From Saccoglossus kowalevskii (taxonomy: Eukaryota > Hemichordata > Enteropneusta > Harrimaniidae): a DNA stretch of 39,954 bases. Shown here in pieces: positions 10,348-21,120 of this stretch (positions are counted from its first letter, which is position 1; every line of letters starts with the position of its first letter). The notes beneath the pieces were generated by a model that was not told the DNA's origin, made no database searches, and worked only from the letters and a program-made list of their open reading frames with translations. The DNA is taken from contig NW_003147272.1 in NCBI RefSeq assembly GCF_000003605.2, positions 245,048 through 285,001 of the forward strand. The letters are read 5' to 3'. The translations under genes were made by a program, and so were the position numbers.

Positions 10348-13195
10348 CCGAAATGCTCGATTTATTACTGTCTGCGTATCTAGCATAACTTTTGCCAACA
10401 TTTAATCAGTATTTTGTTTATCCAATTTTAGCATGTGAATATGTTGGCCCCTCTAAACGTACACTGACAGGAATGGTATATCCTATATTTTTTGCCGTGG
10501 GTTTTATGCAGCTTTCACTACATGCGTATTTCATTCGTCATTGGTGGATTCTACAGTTATCAATTATGGCTCCATGTATATTGTTTCTCAGTTACTGGTG
10601 GTAAGTATCAATTTCTTTACTTGGATTTTGAATTTTGCAATTGAAAAGGATCATTGTTCATGGACGCATTGTGTTTTGGTGTTATCTACTTTGCGAATAA
10701 AACTCTTTCATTATGAGACCGTTTTTTAAACATAGGATCATACCGGAATCACCAAGATGGCTGATATCAAAAGGTAGAACCGACGAAGCGGAAGCCATCA
10801 TAAGAAAATGCTGCAGAATAAATAAAGTGGAGTTACCTGAAGAAGAATTCCGTGAAGCTTTGAAAAACATTGAAAAGTCGATGAAGGTTGGCAGTTATTA
10901 AATTAGTTCCTAGTAATATTACATCATTTTATAAATAATGTGACTTCGTATATGTTAAAATGAATGTTACCCATTGAAACATTTCTGTATGCAGGAATAT
11001 TCGCACCAGGAACGTAATTCCAACTACGATGTCTGGAGTTTGTTGAAGTATCCAAACATGCGAAAGAAAACGTTAATCTTGTTTTTCAACTGGTAAGATT
11101 TGAATATAAAGTAAGAAAACTAACAATCACATGGTGTCCGGCTACTATCTTCTCGCTCTGCTTCTGTTGGTAATTGTATGTGGCGCTTCGACGTTATTAC
11201 ACTATTTGTACAACCAGAACGGAAGCATGTTTTTCTTCTGTTAGAGTCTAATTTTCATATAAAACAGTTTCCACTTGTCGTGTTCACACAACTAATTATG
11301 AAAACAGCGCATTAACAGTGCCCATTGTAAACATGTTGCATCATTACGTAAATAACGGGACTTCGTACATGTTACTTATGTTACCAGTCGTATACATAAC
11401 CATCAAACGTCTCGTTGTAGGGTGACTGTTTGTATTGTTTATTACGGAATATCATTCGATACATCTAGTCTGGGTGGAAATCCATATCTTAATTTGTTCA
11501 TCTCTGGAGCTGTTGAGATACCTGCTTGCTTGTGTGGTGCTTTTATGATTGATTTCCCAATGTTAGGAAGACGAGGATCGATGATGTTTGTAATGATATT
11601 TGGTGGAGTAACATGTATTATTTTGACATTTGTTCCTCCATGTAAGTATGTATTAAAATTGTGATATTATTACATAGACTATAGGGCGGTACCATTGCAC
11701 AATTACTAGACTTAATGCTACTTATAAACTATTTTACAGTGAAACGTGTGTGCTCATATCTTAACCCCAATGCCTGACGTCATATCCTGTTTTAATAGGT
11801 GGCGATTACGTCTGGATAGGAATTACATTGGCCATGACAGGAAAGTTTTTCATCACGGCAGCATTTTCTATAGTTTACCTGTACTCTGCGGAACTATTTC
11901 CGACACCTTTAAGGTACATGTTAATAAGCTTACGGTATTGATATCTTCAATATTAAACGCACTACCAAACAAATTTATTGAATAATAATCTTTTGTGAGA
12001 AGAGGTCGTTCGGCGAAAGCGCCCGAGCTTGCGAGGGCGTATAAGCCGAAAGATCGAAGGCAGCAAATCAGTATCCAGTCTATAAAGATTGTATCATATA
12101 CCTTATAGGTGTAATTACAATTTTATCTCGGCGTGACTCCAACCACCGACGTAATTTAGAAAGTCGGGCGCGCTGGGCCGGGTGTAATACGTGAATGTAT
12201 TGTCCCATAGTGTTACGAGGCCGGGCAATACGAGGTTATGTAATGGAATAACTCACAGTCACTGTTCAACGTTGCTGTGCATATACTTAATGTTTAATCC
12301 GATGTATAAGGCTATTTTGCATTATAGAAAAGGCGGGCTTGTTTTATCAAGTATATCATGTGACTTCAACGCAAAGCAAATCAATGAATGAAACAATGAG
12401 CGTACAATGTTGTTTTTTTGTGAAGGTGTGGTTATGTCTGACTGTCGCATACAAACTGACTGAAATACACGCTTAGCTGGAATAGCTTTTAGGTATGCCA
12501 TTCTCCCGAATATGGCATCCAATCGGCCACCGTTCATGTGCTAATATATGCAAAAACCAATGCAAAAGACATGATTTTTTGGCACCTATCTGTCTTGTGA
12601 CAGTGATGGTAATGTCTTTTCTGAATAATGTAGAAGTCGTTTTATACCTCAATATTAACCAGATATATCGATGTATGGCCTATGACAAAGGTAAATATTT
12701 GCTACCTAGCCATTCTTGTGTATTTATTTCATTGATGGATATAACATTTTCAATTATAAATTTAACTACTATTAAGGTCTATCGGTGTTGGCTTGTGTTC
12801 CATGACAGCTCGCATAGGTGCTATGCTAGCGCCTCAACTAATTTTCCTCGGTCAACTATGGGAGCCACTGCCACCAGTAGTGTTTGGTGTCACGTCCATT
12901 ATAGCTGGACTTTTGATAATGCCACTGCCTGAGACTAGAGGTAGGAAATTACCTGAGACAATAATGGAGGCTGAAGAGTTCGGAAAGTAAGTAAACACAC
13001 ATTATGAGTATTTGTTTTTAAACTATAATGTTTGGCCAACTTCACATGCAAGTACACACTTATTATAACAACTCATGGTGTGAGTTTTATACATTTGTCA
13101 GAAAGCGAAAACAGAAGAAGAATCGCTGGTATCCCGGATATGGAGAAATCATGAAAGTTGAGGCTGATGGGAAATATGAGATGAATCGTCTGTAG
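8563..13195 (+). CDS. SLC22-like organic cation transporter, gene A (10 coding exons)
   Basis: Predicted 12-helix plasma-membrane transporter of the major facilitator superfamily, SLC22 group, for organic cations, carnitine or related solutes; the substrate cannot be read from sequence. Exons: 8563-9006, 9545-9648, 10088-10242, 10432-10600, 10736-10886, 10995-11092, 11421-11641, 11799-11913, 12777-12986 and 13102-13195. All have GT/AG borders and join in frame to 586 residues, close to the 550-600 usual for the family. Residues 1-148 contain TM1 and a large extracellular loop with six cysteines and four N-glycosylation sites (NYT, NLT, NVS, NNT). FNLVCD (149-154) is the family hallmark before TM2; DRLGRRKG (182-189) is the TM2-3 motif; PESPRW (294-299) opens the central cytoplasmic loop; ELFPTPLR (479-486) and PETRG (537-541) are late motifs. 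The C-terminus is lysine-rich. The start is supported by alignment with gene B. No stop or frameshift is seen. Confidence 0.93.
9394..9437. repeat. Perfect 44-bp palindrome in intron 1 of gene A
   Basis: ACTCGGATTTAAACA, an AT run, then TGTTTAAATCCGAGT: both halves of 22 bases match exactly in reverse complement with no spacer. It could extrude as a cruciform or act as a miniature fold-back insertion. It is followed by another short TATATA run. Confidence 0.85.
10301..10348. repeat. (TA)n microsatellite in intron 3 of gene A
   Basis: Nearly pure TA dinucleotide run with one C interruption (TATACATATA), in the short intron between exons 3 and 4. It is likely length-polymorphic and has no evident function. 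Confidence 0.9.
12001..12245. repeat. GC-rich structured insert in intron 8 of gene A
   Basis: This stretch is richer in GC and CpG than its surroundings. Near its left edge TTCGGC (12009-12014) pairs with GCCGAA (12045-12050), and inside that CGCCC (12020-12024) pairs with GGGCG (12035-12039), giving a nested hairpin. Further on are GTCGGGCGCGCTGGGCCGGG and a GAGGCCGGGCAATACGAGG segment. It looks like a SINE or other small mobile insertion in the largest intron of the gene; no second copy was found here and no tRNA-type promoter boxes are convincing. Confidence 0.4.
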
Positions 13196-14675
13196 CAACA
13201 CCGTTGTCATGATATTGAATTATGGGAATGTGATCTGATTTCAAGATGAGGTGTACGGGAATGTACGAGATAAAAATTATGTACAACTTTTAATTAGAAT
13301 GTATTCCGCCTACCTAGCTATCTTATAAATATTTTATAATGTTTGTCTGAAAATACTAATGTGTATTCCGTAACGTTTCACACGTATTATGAATCATTGT
13401 AACACATTAAAATACTGAAAGCACAATTTCAGTAGTTTATTTTCAATTAAATATAACACACTATATCTTAACATGTTTCATTAAACTGTTATATAAATTT
13501 TTCGGCAAATTCATAGGTTTTTCATTAAAGATGACCATGTCGCATCATGTTGTATTTAACTCAACGTATATCCATGTATAATCAATACTATTATCATTGT
13601 TTTATTTGTATGAAGAAACTTTAGTATACTACTGAATAACTATTACACAAGCTCCCAATAACACGTTGATTACTATGTATAACGATTGGGTGTAGAATTT
13701 GTATTCAAATTGTCCCCCTGAATCGTTCGCAGCAAATGGCTGTTCTCAACAATATTTGTTTGGGACGATAGCATGAACTGTGGGACAAATGAAATTATAA
13801 CGTTGTTAAATAAAGTTATTGTTATTTGTGTTGTCAACATTAGTGTTGTTGCTATTATAGTTCATTTGCATGTTACATGTATTTAAATTGTATCAATCTT
13901 ATTATTTACACATCAATCACTATCATGTATCGGTCAAATTGTGGTACATACTACATATGTCATTAATTTCCATGTACAATATCTAATAAACCGTAATTCT
14001 TGTTCATTGGTTTATTATTGTTTGACAATATTATGACTATATCAAAATGACATATATGGTACATCACGTGACTAGTGATAGTGCTTGTCTGTTACAGTAT
14101 AAAAACTCGACGACATGCTTTAACAAACTTTCTCAATGTCACATTTTTTAAAATTTGTAATAGCCGATGAAGTTTGCGATGAAGTATACCAGAACATCTT
14201 ACGCTACATACTGTCTGTCGCCTACTCACACACTATTCGTGGGGATCGAATAGGATGCGTAGGTAATGTTTTACCCGTGGACATACGTCAGTTGCAAATA
14301 CCGCCTATGTTTGTGATACGACGGTCGCTTGCCGGAGGCTAGTGCTGTATTTATATCTTCTATAGTCGATGTTATTCATTTGAAGGAGATGAATGGAAAG
14401 TATGTGATCCGGCACGGGTCGTCCGTCATGGGCCATTTGGTCCACACAATTAACCATCGTCGTCTCAGTATTACAGGCGCGTACTTCAACTCGTAGATTA
14501 ATCAAACGTGTCACATTGGTTGAACTTTCAGTCATCTGAAAAGAATACTCTTGTGCTGACACAGTTGTCAGCGTGTAAGTATTTTGTGATTTTAGGGTTC
14601 TCCAAGAGTAATTCTGTTCTCTGCATAGCTTTTTTCACATATTTTTGCAAATCATTGCATTCTCATCACCACTAC
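13196..14675. other. 3' flank of gene A, intergenic
   Basis: Contains the probable 3'-UTR of gene A. Polyadenylation hexamer candidates are ATTAAA at 13406 and 13446 and AATAAA at 13809 and 13985. Farther on, a CACGTG E-box (about 14065) and a TATAAAA (14098-14104) precede a 68-codon frame (14136-14342) with no recognisable family, so I do not call a gene. The 85-codon minus frame at 14305-14562 is likewise unsupported. Confidence 0.4.
13809..13814 (+). terminator. Candidate poly(A) signal of gene A
   Basis: AATAAA hexamer about 610 bases after the gene A stop. A closer but weaker ATTAAA sits at 13406. Which one is used cannot be told without transcripts. Confidence 0.4.
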
Positions 14676-14679
14676 TTAA

Positions 14680-14836
14680 AGCGAGGAAGTCGTCACCTAC
14701 GCATGCGTCAGGTGGCCATTGCATGTCATTGTTTACAAACAAGCGTCTACCCATGAGCCTTTGGGTTCTTAGCGTGTGCTGTTATCATCGCTTGGGACTC
14801 AATCCCCGCGCCTGCGCAGGTGACTACCTTCCCGCT
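14680..14836 (+). mobile_element. TTAA-flanked miniature inverted-repeat element, copy 1
   Basis: A 157-bp element with TTAA on both sides (14676-14679 and 14837-14840). The ends AGCGAGGAAGTCGTCACCTA and, reversed, AGCGGGAAGGTAGTCACCTG form ~30-bp inverted repeats. The interior (TACAAACAAGCGTCTACCCA and ATGAGCCTTTG) matches copy 2 at 16793-16948 closely. A TTAA target is the hallmark of piggyBac-type transposons, so a piggyBac-like non-autonomous family is the best guess; no transposase is present. Short minus- and plus-strand open frames over it are shadows of the element. Confidence 0.75.
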
Positions 14837-14840
14837 TTAA

Positions 14841-16053
14841 ACAAGCCTTGTCCCGTTTATAGCTTGTCGAGTCGACATAATAACCTCATATTATTATACA
14901 TCTGTCACCGTAACACCGTAAGTTTCAGGATGCCGTGATTTTGCTGTATTGCTAATATGTTGCTATTATTTATTCATGATATGCAGTGACATCACTGAAT
15001 GGATACAGAAAAGGAGTGGGGGCGTGCGCGCTGCATAATGAGGTAATGTGGGTCTTCTGTGCAGATCGCGCTTCACTGTGACCCAGGCGAGATAAAGCTA
15101 CACACAGGCTACTTGTCTCCATTAGAATAATTTGTACGAAACGTTATAAATAGTAATTCGTTTGTTATGATTGACGATTGAGAAAAATAGCAGAAAAGCC
15201 TTCAGGTACTAAGGTTAACTAGATATAGATTAAAAGGTCAAATTACTCTGATTGGATAACGTTCTTGCCTGTCATTCTGCTCATTAACATAAAAACTAGT
15301 ATGAAAACACACCAGTTCCTGCTTTCACCACAGAGGGCGCGGCAAAAACGTCCAGTCTGGCTGATTTCGCGGTTACAGGGGATTTCGCGTTAACACCTCC
15401 ATTTCGCTTTTTTTTTTATTAAATTTTAAATTTAAAAATATATAAATTGCCCAGACTGTGCCAGTGGGTGGGTGTTCGTGGCGCTGCATTAGGACTCAAT
15501 GGATCATTGTATTCATTCATCTGCAAATTCAAAATCTTAAATTCTACCAAAAACGGAAATTCATCATAACAATGAATCAATACTGGGACAAAGTGGTAAT
15601 ACTAAGCTCGATATCATCACGTAACGTTCTAATTAATTAATTAATTAACGTATATTATCACTTTTAGACTATCAGACAATCAGGGACCCTGTTGTCATCG
15701 ACGCCTGATTTGGCTACGTGTTACATACGATAGTAGTTTTACTGTTTCATTACACACCAAAGTATAGGTTTATTATGTATTAGAATTTTATTGAAAAATT
15801 AGAAATGATTATATTGAACAAAACATGGGTCAAATAAAACATTAATTCTGCAAAAATAGGCGAAAAATGATTCGTCAACACAGCTGCCACTTTTGTAAAT
15901 GTTTTCGTCTGAACACACTAGGCTGCTTTATTATCGTGCATTTCTACTAAAACATAACAATAATAAGACTCGATTGTATTTATAAATGTCAGAAATATTA
16001 GTGAGAATATATATAAAGTAACTGCAACCCAGTGATGGCTCAAACTGTGGTGT
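14841..16053. other. Intergenic between the two SLC22 3' ends
   Basis: Between the convergent genes. It holds a short inverted pair (CCAGTCTGG near 15353 and CCCAGACTG near 15451), a (TTAA)n run at 15631-15648, and the probable gene B 3'-UTR with a minus-strand AATAAA at 15932-15927. No coding sequence is recognised. Confidence 0.45.
15927..15932 (-). terminator. Candidate poly(A) signal of gene B
   Basis: AATAAA read on the minus strand, about 120 bases past the gene B stop codon at 16056-16054. A second candidate is at 15792-15787. Confidence 0.5.
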
Positions 16054-19000
16054 TCAGTATCCTTTCAGTTCATAATTGTCATTTACTTCCAGTCTTCTGA
16101 TCTCACCATAACCAGGATATGATAGGCTATGTTTCTTTTTTCTGTAAAAGAAGCGATCCATGACGTCCAACACGTAACAAGAATACCAGAATAATTTACA
16201 TATTTGGATTGGTATTAATTTCTGTGTCATTGAGTTGGTGGATTCTTATTGGGTTTCGATGATAAAAAATCGACCATGATGGGGTGGGCGTTGTTAATTG
16301 TTAGAACCGAAAATCATTCCAAATTTGATTTAAATTTCAATGCTTTTTGCGTACACCACAGACACCTATGTGGACACGAAGTATCTTGACTGGTCACCCT
16401 AAATATATTTATGGGATGCAAATGCCTAGTAATTGTGTGCATTTTCTGTTAGAATGGGCACCAAGTTTTAGTTTCATGTGAGATAAGAATTATAAAAACC
16501 ATGTCCACTTTTTCTAAAAACAACAAAACTTACTTACCGCCCAAATTGTTCAGCTTCCAATATCGTTTCCGGCAATTTTTGTCCCCGTGTTTCTGGTAGA
16601 ATATATATCAAGCAACCAGCCACGATACACGTTACGCCAAACACAACTGGAGGGAGCTGTGGAAATGCCTCACCAATTAATATTAATTGAGGTGCTAGTA
16701 TGCTGCCCGTGCGTGCAAACGTGGCGCACATACCAACCCCGATCGATCTGTAACAAATGAGAGGTTTGTCAATTCTTAAACATGTATATTAAAAAGGAAG
16801 GGTCGTCGTATGCGCACGCGCGGGAATTGAGTCTCAAGCGACGATAACAACACGCGCTAAAAACGCAAAGGCTCATGGGTAGACGCTTGTTTGTAAACTA
16901 TGACACGATGTGGCCATCTGACGCGTGCGCAGGCGACGACTCCCCACTTTAAGCGCCACGCAGCGTGTGTTCGAATTTTGAGTAAATAAATAATGTACTT
17001 TGCACGCATTGTAAGTGTCGATTGTGCCCCATATCGAACAATACACGTTGTTTCTAGCGTGGAACCTGATGGTGTGCGGTATGCTAATGGTCAATAATCT
17101 CCTTGGAGATATTCAAGCACATTACTGGCCTATATCAGAGAGTGGAATTTAGTGTTGACCATAAGCAGTCAGCGGTACAGTATCACACAATGCGGAGTGA
17201 CTATTTATGAACACAGCACTTACCTTAGCGGAGTTGGAAATAACTCCGCCCCATAAACATAAATCATTCCAAATGCGGATGTTATACCGAACTTCCCAAA
17301 CATAGCAAGTGTTATTCCCAACCAAACTAAATCACCACCTGTTGTTGGAATAGTACATGTTAGTCTAGAACCAGTTGACAAATATACTTAAAATTTCTCT
17401 ACACATGTGTCTTAAATAAAAGCTAAACAAATCACCGGCATTGTTTTAACGCCATTCCCCATATGTATTGTAAACTTACAAGGTGGCAGCCATGCTAGGC
17501 AAATGCACGACACACCGCCAAACAGAAAGGTAATCATTATAGATCCACGTCTCCCAAGGACGGAGCTCTCCATCGCAAAAATACCGAGGCCGTATGCAGG
17601 TATTTCCACAGCGCCAGCAATAAACAAGTTGAGATAAGGATTGCCTCCGAGATTAGATGTGTCGTATGATATCCCATAATATGCCAGGTTCAGAGTTACC
17701 CTATAAAACAAAAGGAGTATAGTTATTGTTTTTTTTTCTGTTAAAGTTTAATTTTGAGTTTGCATGGATCAAAGTAATGCAAAAATGCTATAAAACTAAA
17801 ATTAATTATTGGTGATAAAACGTAGGAATCAATTATTCTGATATATTAGCTACTATTACCACGTAAAATTTTGAAAAATGTTGGCCATGAATCGCATGGT
17901 AATATACTATGGAAACATATATTATGATTTGACTTGATATAGCCAATATTTTGTCATATGATACCACAATATTATGTATATGATAAGAAATAATAGTAAA
18001 ATGTGACTGTGACCTTTGATTATAATGTCGTTAAGTACAGTTTCTTGCAAAATTGAAAAAAATGGGGGGTCATTTATGAATAGGCTTTAATCTTAACATG
18101 AACAATCGACTGTCAACTCAAAGTCAAGGTCAAGTACATTGTGGAATATACAAGTTATGAATATATCAATACAAAATGTAATATACCGCAAAACCTAAAC
18201 CTGTTTCTGATCCAAAGTTTCTTTTAAAAACGATTCGATTTTTTTTCTTTTTTATATGAAACATCAAGAAAAACAATTTTTGAACAGACGCGCGAGCTGA
18301 CCAGGAACAGGTGTACTTTTTGTTGGTCTTATGTTTAAAGCGCGGTAGTCGTTGCGCTGCGTATGTGCGAGATATATGGGTCTCATATAAACAAAGATGG
18401 CGACTTTGACTGTTGTGCAGATGAACGAGTACAAACTGAGATGTTTCCAAGCTTTAATTGAGTAATTTTCATGTTATTGGAAGGTATCGAAGGAGTCACC
18501 GGCGGCAATAAGTGCAAGTCGCGCCAAGGTCAAACCTCAAACTTGTGATTTCCATTTAATCATTTATAGTGAGTGAGTTAACAGCATTACCAACAATAAA
18601 TCAGTATCAGCGTAGTCTTCCTCATGTTGGAGTAACGAAATAGATCCAATATGCCATGTTTGTGCTGATCTGATATATCCTATATTAGAATACAATTAGA
18701 AAATAGAACTATAACGTTTTTAGAGACAGACAAAACATTTCACTCACAATTATAAGCAAACTAAATAAAAGTCCAAAATAAATCAATACAATGTAATTCT
18801 GATGCCATATAACTCCACCCACAGAAACTTAAATCAGCATGCAGCTATTTGAGAAATCATCTGTACCTCTTTTGAATCTTTTATCCACGAATCATTGAAC
18901 AAGTCTACGGGTAGAGATCTTCCGTTGACTTTAGCACATTGCTTTATTATCCGCTCAGCTTCTTGCGTACGCCCCATGGATATCAGCCATCTCGGCGACT

Positions 19001-21097
19001 CTGGTATAAACCTGTAAACAAATCAGTTAACCGTAGCGTGTTAATATTAAATGAAGTCCTCTCAAAAATTATCTAGCGGTGATGGTAAAACGTACGTTTC
19101 GCGATAATGAAAGGTTAAAACTCTCTCGACGAATGTCTTCTAGAGAATTTCAATACTTACCAATAATAGCTCAGGAATAGAATACAGGGACACACGATTA
19201 TTAGTTGTAGAATCCACCATTCACGAACGAAGTATGCTAGTAACGCTAGCAACATGTAGCCGATACTATAAAACATTGGATATATCATACCAGTTGTTGT
19301 GCGCTTCGATGGACCAACGTATTCACACGCTATGTTGGAAAGACATATCAAAGTGATTTAACATATACGTTGTAACTGAATTATAAAAGATTATCTGCAC
19401 TGACGAATTCAAATAATACTTTCAGAGTGCTACCTTGAAAATGTTTGTTTTGCTACTGTGCTAAAAAATAATGTTATATGGCCTTATTGTCAAATGCTTA
19501 AACGTTATGAAAATGAAATCATGCCCAAACGTTATCGAAATACATAATCTATAAATTGAGTTTGCAATTGTAAGACTATACAACAATCTAAGTTTCAACA
19601 ATTACTTAATCAGATATTTAGAAATGGTTTGCCGACCCCCTAGATCAATCAATAGTCTTAATTAAACTCAGAGTACGCATTGTCTGAGTACGCATTGTTA
19701 AGACAAAGATACATACCTAGGACAAATCCGGAAAGATATACTCCATATATGCATGCCGACAAAACGAAGGACAGCACACTGAAGATGATATAATTTGGTG
19801 CAAAAGCTTGTGCAATACCAAACACTAACGATCCAGATATTGTAATAATAAGACCCTTCATTCGCCCAAGTCTGTAATGATAGTGACACGTGGTGATATC
19901 ATTGCGTGATCTGTTTTGAAAAAAGCATTACGTACATCGCCGATGTACAGTTTATACCGATTCTGCAAAGCAAATCATATTTTATACAAAGTGTTCAATA
20001 ACATCAGATCAGTAAAAATAAAAGAATGAAGGAGTCGTAGGGATTGCACTTTATTGGGGATTTAATACACAATAAATGGGGTACACAATTTTGCTGGAAA
20101 AATTAAAGTCACAAGAACATTGCTGCATAAATTAAAAAAACCTCACTTCTCATATTATCTCATGTTCCTCTGGTTACATTGCTGATATATGTAATCGTTA
20201 CCATATAGACAAAATACTAAGTTCCAAGTTCAATTTCTGTCAAAGTTGCCAAGTCTGACGCCGATGTATGTGTCTGGCTGACGTCAGTCATATAATCAGC
20301 ACGTGACCATGAAACCCGCCAATGAACTATTGGAATATCAGACATTACTAACTTGTCAATGATGTATCCATCTACAAGACAGCCAATCAGCTGTCCACTC
20401 ATGAAAATCGATGACGCCAACGCATTAAGATAATACCGATCACAAACCAAGTCGAACTAGTAAAGAAATAATAAAAAAAAAGTAATAGTTAGTTTAATAT
20501 TTACGTCAAGCGTAAAATACATCTCTAGCAACACAGCAACATTCAAAAAGTATAGACGCCCTCATCAATAAGATTTGGTGTCATGCATACTATCGTCAAC
20601 ATGATTGGATGAACAGGTCACAACGCACAATGCAATACAACTTAACTAACCTGCTGGGATACAGTAGACCTGTACTCAGACGTGTCATAGTCCCATCCGT
20701 TGTCGCATGGAACTATAGCAGTGTTGTTAATGAGAGAATTTATATCCGGTTCTTCCACTGCATACGTCAGCCAATCAGATGGCGTCACGTTGTAACGAAA
20801 GCACTGACTGAAAGCCCACGTCACGCCACATTCCCCGTCAATTCGCTCACGGGGTATAGTCAGGTTCATGACTAACTCTTCGCAGTTGCTGGTAAAGTTG
20901 TCTATACAGAACTGCTGACTGATGTCGGCCATGTGAGGCACCTTGCACCAGGAGTTTGTCCACGCATACATAAATACGGGCAGAATTATGATCAGTCCTG
21001 TCGGGATGGCTGTCATTCCGAGCACAATGTAACATATGATTTGGTAGGTACCAAACTCGCCCACAAAGTCCTCAAGCACATCGTCATAGTGCAACAT
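16054..21097 (-). CDS. SLC22-like organic cation transporter, gene B (10 coding exons)
   Basis: Paralogue of gene A on the opposite strand, 580 residues. Exons, in coding order: 21097-20651, 20456-20353, 19871-19717, 19329-19161, 19011-18867, 18679-18591, 17700-17480, 17338-17224, 16747-16538 and 16141-16054; all GT/AG and in frame. Exons 2, 3, 4, 7, 8 and 9 are the same length as in gene A, and every intron phase agrees. Residues 1-149 hold TM1 and the glycosylated, cysteine-bearing extracellular loop (NFT, NLT, NNT). FDLVCD (150-155), DKLGRMKG (183-190), PESPRW (295-300), ELFPTPLR (475-482) and PETRG (533-537) are the family motifs. The TM2-3 motif has K and M where gene A has R and R. An in-frame upstream ATG exists at 21170, but a splice acceptor (CTG at 21106-21108 on the plus strand) and alignment to gene A favour the start at 21097. 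The substrate is unknown. Confidence 0.93.
16793..16948 (-). mobile_element. TTAA-flanked miniature inverted-repeat element, copy 2 (in gene B intron 8)
   Basis: A 156-bp copy in the opposite orientation to copy 1, flanked by TTAA at 16789-16792 and 16949-16952. Read on the minus strand it begins AGTGGGGAGTCGTCGCCTGC and shares the core TACAAACAAGCGTCTACCCA with copy 1. It lies within the intron between exons 8 and 9 of gene B. Gene A lacks it in the equivalent intron, so it arrived after the duplication. Confidence 0.75.
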
Positions 21098-21105
21098 CTT
21101 ATTAT

Positions 21106-21120
21106 CTGAACAGTAGAAAA
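21106..21120 (-). promoter_or_regulatory. Splice acceptor just upstream of gene B start (5'-UTR intron)
   Basis: On the minus strand TTTTCTACTGTTCAG is followed by ATAATAAG and the ATG. It parallels the acceptor ten bases before the gene A start, so a leader intron is likely shared by both genes. Confidence 0.5.

Noticed and set aside
10301-10348. TA run as a regulatory element
   Set aside because: It is an ordinary dinucleotide microsatellite inside an intron.
14136-14342. TATA box plus 68-codon frame as a small gene
   Set aside because: TATAAAA occurs easily in AT-rich DNA, and the frame has no family resemblance or convincing exon structure.
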